Positions 58,625 through 64,000 of a stretch of 64,000 nucleotides of DNA are shown piece after piece. Source of the DNA: Pseudomonas viciae (GTDB taxonomy: Bacteria; Pseudomonadota; Gammaproteobacteria; Pseudomonadales; Pseudomonadaceae). The stretch is taken from contig NZ_CP035088.1 in NCBI RefSeq assembly GCF_004786035.1, positions 5,530,001-5,594,000 of the forward strand. Reading direction: 5' to 3'. Numbering within the stretch: the first letter of the stretch is position 1; the number at the start of each line of letters is the position of its first letter. Both the position numbers and the translations under genes were made by a program. The notes beneath the pieces are model-generated. The model searched no databases, was not told the DNA's origin, and saw nothing but the letters and a program-made list of their open reading frames with translations.

Positions 58625-59110
58625 TCAACGCGGGCGTTCGGCACCGGTGTGCAGGTCGGCCCAGATATGGCCATTGGCGTAGCTGAGGAACTGCACGTAT
58701 ACGGTGTCGTGGCGCAGCAGATCGATGACCACCCGGTACTGAGCCTGTGGATAAGACAGGGTCAGGGTCTTGCTCGCCTCGTCGAAAACCGGCTTCTTCA
58801 GGCTTTTGCTTTCGCCGTCGAAATTAAGGATCACCTGGTTGAGGGTGGCGCCCTTGTTCAGGGGCTTGCCCTTGAGGCGCACCAGCAATGGCGAGGTTAC
58901 CGGGATTGGTTGCTGGTTGGACTGACGCTGATTGCCCAACACCACCGAATATTCGGTGACCTGCAGCAATTGCTGCTGTTCGGGCTGCTCCTGACGCAGC
59001 ACCAAGTCGTCGGGCGGCAGGAACTGGCTGTGCATCGGCGCGGCAACAGCCGCCAGGGGCAGGCTGGACATCAGCAGCAGAGCGGCGCAGCGGCGGGTCA
59101 GTACACTCAT
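58625..59110 (-). CDS. Periplasmic hypothetical protein (PA4643-type)
   Basis: 161-residue protein with a Sec signal (LTRRCAALLLMSSLPLAAVAAP) and a beta-rich secreted region (QQQLLQVTEYSVVLGNQRQ ... LLVRLKGKPLNKGATLNQVIL). ATG at 59110 was chosen because it puts the signal peptide at the start. It lies just upstream of the PA4642-type gene on the same strand. Role unknown. Confidence 0.75.
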   Translation of the reverse strand: MSVLTRRCAALLLMSSLPLAAVAAPMHSQFLPPDDLVLRQEQPEQQQLLQVTEYSVVLGNQRQSNQQPIPVTSPLLVRLKGKPLNKGATLNQVILNFDGESKSLKKPVFDEASKTLTLSYPQAQYRVVIDLLRHDTVYVQFLSYANGHIWADLHTGAERPR

Positions 59111-59247
59111 GACAGGCTCCAGGGTCTTGGCCCGGCACTCTAGCATGAGCCCAGGTGGTAAAAATAACGATCCAGATCAATACATCCGCGCAACGAGCAC
59201 GGCATACTCAAGGAGCCATCAGCCCCGGCCTTCCGGTGTCTGCCCTT

Positions 59248-59404
59248 GTGGCGAGGGAGCTTGCTCCCGCTGGGTTGCGGTAGGAACTGCCAAAGGCTGC
59301 GATCTTCTGATTTTTCGTTTGAGATTCAAGTGGCGGGGGAAAGATCGCAGCCTGGTTGCACTCGACAGTTCCTACGGTCCTGCGGGAGCAAGCGTCCTTG
59401 CCAC
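59248..59404. repeat. Nested REP-bounded inverted-repeat element, copy C
   Basis: REP arms GTGGCGAGGGAGCTTGCTCCCGCTGGG and TGCGGGAGCAAGCGTCCTTGCCAC enclose an inner repeat with GGCTGCGATCTTCTG / AAAGATCGCAGCC and GTAGGAACTG / CAGTTCCTAC. Same orientation as copy B. It fills the gap before the SulP gene. Confidence 0.8.
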
Positions 59405-59462
59405 GGGTTCTGTGTTTGGCAAAGCTCAGGATGTATCCCTTTCTTTCGTGCGTGGAGTGCCC

Positions 59463-61202
59463 ATGTCCTTCTCCGCCCCACCGTTATTCGCCGCTTGGCG
59501 CCAAACCTGGCGTGCCGGCTACACCCTTGAGCGCCTGCGCGGCGATCTTGTGGCCGGCCTGACCGTTGGCATTATCGCCATTCCACTGGCCATGGCCCTG
59601 GCCATTGCCGTCGGTGTCCCGCCGCAACACGGCTTGTACACGGTATTAGTGGCCGCCCCCTTGATCGCCCTTACCGGTGGCTCGCGCTTCAATGTCAGCG
59701 GGCCGACGGCGGCGTTCGTGGTGATCTTGCTGCCCATCACCCAACAATACGGCCTCGGCGGCCTGTTGTTGTGCACCATGCTCGCAGGCCTGATCCTGAT
59801 CGCCTTGGGATTGATGCGCGCCGGACGGCTGATCCAATACATCCCCTATCCGGTGATCCTTGGTTTTACCGCCGGGATCGGCGTGGTCATCGCCACCTTG
59901 CAACTCAAGGATCTGCTGGGGCTGACCACCGTCGGGCAAGCCAAGCACTACATCGAGCAATTGGGCGAATTGATCGTGGCGCTGCCCAGTGCCCGACTCG
60001 GCGATGGCATCATCGGCGTCGCGTGCCTGGCGGTGCTGATTGCCTGGCCACGCTGGGTGCCGCGGGTTCCCGGGCATCTGGTGGCCTTGCTGGTCGGGGC
60101 GCTACTGGGACTGGCGCTGGAACGCAGCGGATGGCCGGTCGCGACATTGGGCGAGCGCTTCAGCTACGTGGTCGATGGCATCAGCTACCCCGGCATCCCG
60201 CCGTTTTTGCCAAGTTTTGACTGGCCATGGAACCTGCCTGACGGCCAGGGCCACCCCCTGGCGCTTTCCTATGACCTGATCCGCCAATTGCTGGGCCCGG
60301 CCTTCGCCATTGCCATGCTCGGCGCCATCGAGTCGCTGTTGTGCGCCGTGGTGGCGGACGGCATGACCGGCAGCAAGCACGATCCCAACGCCGAGCTGAT
60401 CGGCCAAGGCCTGGGCAACGTCGTGGCGCCGCTGTTCGGCGGCATCACCGCCACGGCCGCCATTGCCCGCAGCGCGACCAATGTGCGCAGTGGCGCCTCG
60501 TCACCTCTGGCCGCAATCATTCATAGCCTCGTGGTGCTGCTGGCGATGGTGCTGCTGGCGCCATTGTTCAGCTACTTGCCAATGGCGGCCCTGGCGGCGC
60601 TACTGGTGATAGTGGCCTGGAACATGAGCGAAGCCGGACACGTGCTGCACACCCTGCGCATCGCCCCGCGCAGCGACGTGCTGGTGCTGCTGACCTGCCT
60701 GAGCCTGACTGTCTTGTTCGATATGGTCATGGCCGTCGCCGTCGGCCTGCTGCTGGCCGCCGGGCTGTTCATCAAACGCATGAGCGAGTTGACGGACAGC
60801 GCCGAACTGCCGCGCCACTTCCATCAAGCCTTGCTGGACATGCCCGAGCATGTGCGCTGCTACGGGATTCGTGGGCCGCTGTTCTTCGGGGCGGCAGAAA
60901 AAGCCCTTGATGTGTTGCGCAAGTTCGATCCGGGGGTGCGGGTGGTGGTGGTGGAAATGAGCGCTGTACCGATGCTGGACATGACCGCGCTGGCTGCTTT
61001 TGAAAATATCCTGAAGGATTACCGCAAACAGGGCATCGGCCTGATTCTGGTAGCGACCGCACCACGGGTGCGCCTGAAGTTGCGCCGCGCCGGTATTCAT
61101 CGCGAGCAGCGCCAATTGGCGTATGTGCAAACCCTGGAGCAGGCGCGGATCAAAAGCGAGCAGTGGCTGGCCGCTAGCAGCGCTCACTCAAAACTGGCCT
61201 GA
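59463..61202 (+). CDS. dauA: SulP-family anion/dicarboxylate transporter (DauA-like) with STAS domain
   Basis: Inner-membrane transporter of the SLC26/SulP family. The 579-residue protein has about 12-14 membrane segments (first RGDLVAGLTVGIIAIPLAMALAIAVG), the family GGSRFNVSGPTAAFVVI, and a cytoplasmic STAS domain (about 450-565). E. coli DauA imports C4-dicarboxylates at acid pH; sulfate or another anion is also possible. ATG at 59463 follows GGAGTGCC. Confidence 0.88.
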   Translation: MSFSAPPLFAAWRQTWRAGYTLERLRGDLVAGLTVGIIAIPLAMALAIAVGVPPQHGLYTVLVAAPLIALTGGSRFNVSGPTAAFVVILLPITQQYGLGGLLLCTMLAGLILIALGLMRAGRLIQYIPYPVILGFTAGIGVVIATLQLKDLLGLTTVGQAKHYIEQLGELIVALPSARLGDGIIGVACLAVLIAWPRWVPRVPGHLVALLVGALLGLALERSGWPVATLGERFSYVVDGISYPGIPPFLPSFDWPWNLPDGQGHPLALSYDLIRQLLGPAFAIAMLGAIESLLCAVVADGMTGSKHDPNAELIGQGLGNVVAPLFGGITATAAIARSATNVRSGASSPLAAIIHSLVVLLAMVLLAPLFSYLPMAALAALLVIVAWNMSEAGHVLHTLRIAPRSDVLVLLTCLSLTVLFDMVMAVAVGLLLAAGLFIKRMSELTDSAELPRHFHQALLDMPEHVRCYGIRGPLFFGAAEKALDVLRKFDPGVRVVVVEMSAVPMLDMTALAAFENILKDYRKQGIGLILVATAPRVRLKLRRAGIHREQRQLAYVQTLEQARIKSEQWLAASSAHSKLA

Positions 61203-61222
61203 TTGATTTGTGGCCACGGCGC

Positions 61223-61259
61223 TTTTTGTGGCGAGGAGCTTGCTCCCTCGCCACAAAAG
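61223..61259. repeat. REP palindrome
   Basis: TTTTTGTGGCGAGGAG-CTTG-CTCCCTCGCCACAAAAG with one base missing from the left stem; lies between convergent genes. Confidence 0.82.
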
Positions 61260-61276
61260 CCCAACTGCCGCAGCGG

Positions 61277-61750
61277 TCAATCGAACTGCGCGCGCATCCA
61301 GGCTTGATATTGCGCCGCACCCGCCTCGCCTTCACGGGGCGCCCAGTGGGCCAGTTCACCCTCGCCCACGGGCCGGTAAGGGCCGGCCTTGCATTCGAAC
61401 ATCAGGCTGTCGGCCTCCAGCACCACCAGGCCGTGATACACACCGGCCGGCAGGTCGACACCGAGGCAATCGCCGCCGGCCTGCAGGACGCGCTTGTCCA
61501 GCACCGCACCGGCCTCATCAAAAATCAACACCCCGAGCCGGCCCTTGAGCACCAGCAAGGTTTCAGCCTTGTCGGCGCTCAGATGGCGATGCGGCGGGAT
61601 GTAGGTCGAGGGTTGCAAGCCAACCGCCATGCGATGGCAAGGCTCGTCCATCTGATGAAAATTGTGGTGCTGGCGCCCGCGAGGACTGGCCGCGGCTTTC
61701 TCGGCCAATTCAGCGAACAGCACTTGATCCAGAAAGCCCGGCCGAGTCAT
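61277..61750 (-). CDS. WbuC-like cupin metalloprotein
   Basis: 157-residue cupin. The metal-binding motif reads QPSTYIPPHRHLSADKAETLLVLKGRLGVLIFDEAG (His54, His56, Glu63), which fits the WbuC family of small cupins seen in carbohydrate loci. Here it lies 3 bp after hpt, so it is probably in its operon; that context is not a WbuC setting. Function is unknown. Confidence 0.85.
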   Translation of the reverse strand: MTRPGFLDQVLFAELAEKAAASPRGRQHHNFHQMDEPCHRMAVGLQPSTYIPPHRHLSADKAETLLVLKGRLGVLIFDEAGAVLDKRVLQAGGDCLGVDLPAGVYHGLVVLEADSLMFECKAGPYRPVGEGELAHWAPREGEAGAAQYQAWMRAQFD

Positions 61751-61753
61751 CGA

Positions 61754-62311
61754 TTACATTCCCTTGACGGCAAAAATACCATTGGCGTTGCGCCAGTAGC
61801 CCTTGTAATCCATACCGTAGCCGAAGATGTAGCGGTCAATGCACGGCAGGCCAACGAAGTCGGCTTTCAAGTCAGGACGGGCCTTGCGGTCGTGGTCCTT
61901 GTCGATCAGTACGGCAGTGTGCACGGCGCGAGCGCCGGCGTGTTTGCAGAAATCGATGATCGCGCCCAGGGTGTGACCTTCGTCGAGGATGTCGTCGATG
62001 ATCAGCACGTCGCGGTCGATGAACGAGACTTCCGGCTTGGCTTTCCAGAACAGATCACCGCCGCTGGTTTCATTGCGATAACGGGTGGCGTGCAGGTAGG
62101 ACGCTTCCAGCGGGAAGTTCAGATAGGTCAGCAGCTTGCCGGAGAAAATCAACCCGCCGTTCATGACGCAGAACACCACTGGGTTGGTCTCGGCCAGTTG
62201 GTCGTTGATTTGTGCACCGACACGGGCGATAGCCGCTTCGACTTCGGCTTCGGTGTACAGGCAGTCAGCCTCTCGCATGATTTGACGGATATGCTCGAGA
62301 TCAGCAGACAT
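61754..62311 (-). CDS. hpt: Hypoxanthine-guanine phosphoribosyltransferase
   Basis: Salvages hypoxanthine and/or guanine with PRPP. The 185-residue protein has the PRPP loop VLIIDDILDEGHTLGAI (about 102-118), NGGLIFSGKLL, and the purine-binding end VGLPCIDRYIFGYGMDYKGYWRN. Divergent from upp across 176 bp. Confidence 0.93.
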   Translation of the reverse strand: MSADLEHIRQIMREADCLYTEAEVEAAIARVGAQINDQLAETNPVVFCVMNGGLIFSGKLLTYLNFPLEASYLHATRYRNETSGGDLFWKAKPEVSFIDRDVLIIDDILDEGHTLGAIIDFCKHAGARAVHTAVLIDKDHDRKARPDLKADFVGLPCIDRYIFGYGMDYKGYWRNANGIFAVKGM

Positions 62312-62487
62312 GGCGCTCTCCAGGAGAGGTTAAGGGGAGGGAGGGGTTCGGAAAAGCCGGCAAAGGTACGCATCCCGCCCGGCCAGATCAAGCGTTTGTG
62401 GACTAACGTTCTGTATTGTCTATAGGACAACACCCTCGGATAGATTAATCTAGGCCGGTTTTTTTGCCCGCCGCCGGAGCCTTCCCC

Positions 62488-63126
62488 ATGCCCATCCTCG
62501 AGATCCGCCATCCGCTGATCAGACACAAACTCGGCCTGATGCGCCGCGCCGACATTAGCACGAAGAACTTCCGCGAACTCGCCCAGGAAGTCGGTGCCCT
62601 GCTCACTTACGAAGCCACCAAGGACCTGCCGCTGGAGTCCTATGAAATCGACGGCTGGGCCGGTACGGTCCAGGTAGAGAAAATCGCCGGCAAGAAGATC
62701 ACCGTGGTGCCGATCCTGCGCGCCGGCATCGGCATGCTCGAAGGCGTGCTGAGCCTGATCCCGGGCGCCAAGGTCAGCGCCGTGGGCGTGGCTCGCAACG
62801 AGCAGACCCTGCAGGCTCACACCTATCTGGAGAAACTGGTACCGGAAATCGACGAGCGCCTGGCCATGATCATCGACCCGATGCTCGCCACCGGCAGCTC
62901 CATGGTCGCCACCATCGACCTGTTGAAAAAAGCCGGCTGCCGGGACATCCGCGCCATGGTGCTGGTCGCCGCCCCCGAAGGCATCAAGGCCGTGCATGAC
63001 GCTCACCCTGATGTGACCATCTACACCGCCTCCATCGACCAGAAACTCAACGAGCACGGCTACATCATCCCGGGCCTGGGCGACGCCGGCGACAAGATCT
63101 TCGGCACCAAGCAGAAGGACGCTTGA
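62488..63126 (+). CDS. upp: Uracil phosphoribosyltransferase
   Basis: Converts uracil and PRPP to UMP. The 212-residue protein has the PRPP loop [33 protein letters not shown] and the uracil-binding tail [19 protein letters not shown] at 62488 follows CCGGAG; an upstream in-frame ATG is rejected. Two bases separate its stop from uraA. Confidence 0.97.
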   Translation: MPILEIRHPLIRHKLGLMRRADISTKNFRELAQEVGALLTYEATKDLPLESYEIDGWAGTVQVEKIAGKKITVVPILRAGIGMLEGVLSLIPGAKVSAVGVARNEQTLQAHTYLEKLVPEIDERLAMIIDPMLATGSSMVATIDLLKKAGCRDIRAMVLVAAPEGIKAVHDAHPDVTIYTASIDQKLNEHGYIIPGLGDAGDKIFGTKQKDA

Positions 63127-63128
63127 GC

Positions 63129-64000
63129 ATGCAGGACGAGTTCAACGATCCGCTCTGGCGCCAGGTACTGTCCGGTGCCCAGATGCTGTTCGTCGCCTTC
63201 GGCGCACTGGTCCTGATGCCGCTGATCACGGGGCTGGACCCAAACGTGGCGCTGTTCACCGCAGGCTTGGGAACGATCCTGTTCCAGATCGTCACCCGCC
63301 GGCAGGTACCGGTATTCCTGGCATCCAGCTTTGCCTTCATCACCCCGATCATCCTCGCCAAGGACCAGTTCGGCCTGGCGGCGACCATGGGCGGCGTGAT
63401 GGCGGCCGGTTTCGTCTATACGTTCCTGGGCCTGGCAGTGAAGGTCAAGGGCACCGGGTTCATCGACCGACTGCTGCCGCCGGTGGTCATCGGTCCGGTG
63501 ATCATTTCCATTGGCCTGGCGATGGCGCCGATTGCCGCGAACATGGCGATGGGCAAGGCCGGCAACGGCACCGAGCTGATTCATTATCAAACCGCGATGA
63601 TGATTTCGATGCCGGCCCTGCTCACCACCCTGATCGTCGCGGTGTTCGGCAAAGGCATTTTCCGCCTGGTGCCGATTATTTCCGGTGTGCTGGTGGGCTT
63701 TGCCATGGCGTTTTATTTTGGTGTGGTGGACACCGCAAAGATCGCCGCCGCACCGTGGTTCGCCCTGCCGAACTTCACCGCGCCGGAGTTCAACTGGCAG
63801 GCGATCCTGTTCATCGTGCCGGTGGCCCTGGCGCCGGCCATCGAGCACATCGGCGGGGTGATTGCCGTGGGCAGCGTGACCGGTCGTGACTACCTGAAAA
63901 ACCCCGGCCTGCATCGCACCCTGTTCGGTGACGGCGTTGCCACCACCGCCGCCGGCCTGTTCGGCGGCCCGCCCAACACCACCTACGCCGAGGTCACTGG
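63129..64000 (+). CDS. uraA: Uracil permease UraA, N-terminal 290 residues (cut by window)
   Basis: NCS2 (nucleobase:cation symporter) family proton-uracil symporter. The visible 290 residues begin MQDEFNDPLWRQVLSGAQMLFVAFGALVL and include several membrane segments, the SFAFITPII region, the conserved PVALAPAIEHIGGVIAVG with the family Glu, and GGPPNTTYAEVTG at the window end. The C-terminus is outside. upp-uraA is a salvage operon: the permease imports uracil and Upp traps it as UMP. Confidence 0.96.
   Translation, partial: MQDEFNDPLWRQVLSGAQMLFVAFGALVLMPLITGLDPNVALFTAGLGTILFQIVTRRQVPVFLASSFAFITPIILAKDQFGLAATMGGVMAAGFVYTFLGLAVKVKGTGFIDRLLPPVVIGPVIISIGLAMAPIAANMAMGKAGNGTELIHYQTAMMISMPALLTTLIVAVFGKGIFRLVPIISGVLVGFAMAFYFGVVDTAKIAAAPWFALPNFTAPEFNWQAILFIVPVALAPAIEHIGGVIAVGSVTGRDYLKNPGLHRTLFGDGVATTAAGLFGGPPNTTYAEVT

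Overview
The window is about 62-64% GC by eye, densely coded, and matches a Pseudomonas chromosome of the P. fluorescens type. The evidence is gene content and order: a complete dcw cluster, rnpB, the rsmI-lpoA-yraN-diaA-dolP block, sspAB, petABC, rplM-rpsI, zapE-trpS, mqo, and hpt/upp/uraA. Many intergenic gaps carry the GTGGGAGC/GTGGCGAGG...GCTTGCTC type of REP sequence common in this group. From memory, positions 1-34.5 kb follow P. aeruginosa PAO1 around PA4407-PA4441, and 55-64 kb follow PA4640-PA4647. The stretch between looks lineage-specific. No tRNA, rRNA, CRISPR array, insertion sequence or prophage was seen.

Region 1 (1-16.4 kb, minus strand) is the division and cell-wall cluster, transcribed mraZ-rsmH-ftsL-ftsI-murE-murF-mraY-murD-ftsW-murG-murC-ddlB-ftsQ-ftsA-ftsZ. 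FtsZ is cut by the window edge. Most genes overlap by 1-11 bp. The products run from UDP-MurNAc-peptide synthesis (MurC-F, Ddl) through lipid I and II (MraY, MurG) to septal synthesis (FtsW, FtsI) and the divisome (FtsL, FtsQ, FtsA, FtsZ). A good sigma70 promoter and phased repeats that look like MraZ boxes lie upstream of mraZ.

Region 2 (16.6-34.6 kb) holds rnpB and rsmI, then the envelope block lpoA, yraN, diaA and dolP. Next come the ClpXP adaptor pair sspA/sspB and the cytochrome bc1 operon petABC, followed by ribosomal proteins L13/S9 and a Tas-like aldo-keto reductase. The rest is an acyl-CoA dehydrogenase divergent from an AraC-type regulator, zapE, trpS with an extra C-terminal domain, an alpha/beta hydrolase and yhcB/zapG.

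Region 3 (34.7-55.3 kb) is more variable. It has ogt, a MalT-like LuxR regulator beside a DUF1329/DUF1302/acyl-CoA ligase set probably used for a hydrophobic acid, a LysE exporter, a 2-hydroxyacid dehydrogenase and rsmC. A yybP-ykoY type manganese riboswitch controls a GDT1-family exporter. An M48 lipoprotein protease, a Cache chemoreceptor, a divergent SRAP protein, an acyltransferase and several small conserved proteins follow. REP-type inverted repeats fill most gaps.

Region 4 (55.3-64 kb) has malate:quinone oxidoreductase behind a 736-bp gene-poor leader, small hypothetical proteins, a SulP/DauA-type transporter, and nucleobase salvage genes: a WbuC-like cupin with hpt on the minus strand, and upp with uraA on the plus strand. 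UraA is cut by the window edge.

The most interesting signals are regulatory or repeat-like, not new gene systems: the MraZ operator array, two mutually exclusive helices in the manganese leader, a 206-bp inverted-repeat element, a three-copy nested REP-bounded element, and an SRAP protein whose usual active-site Asn and His are replaced.
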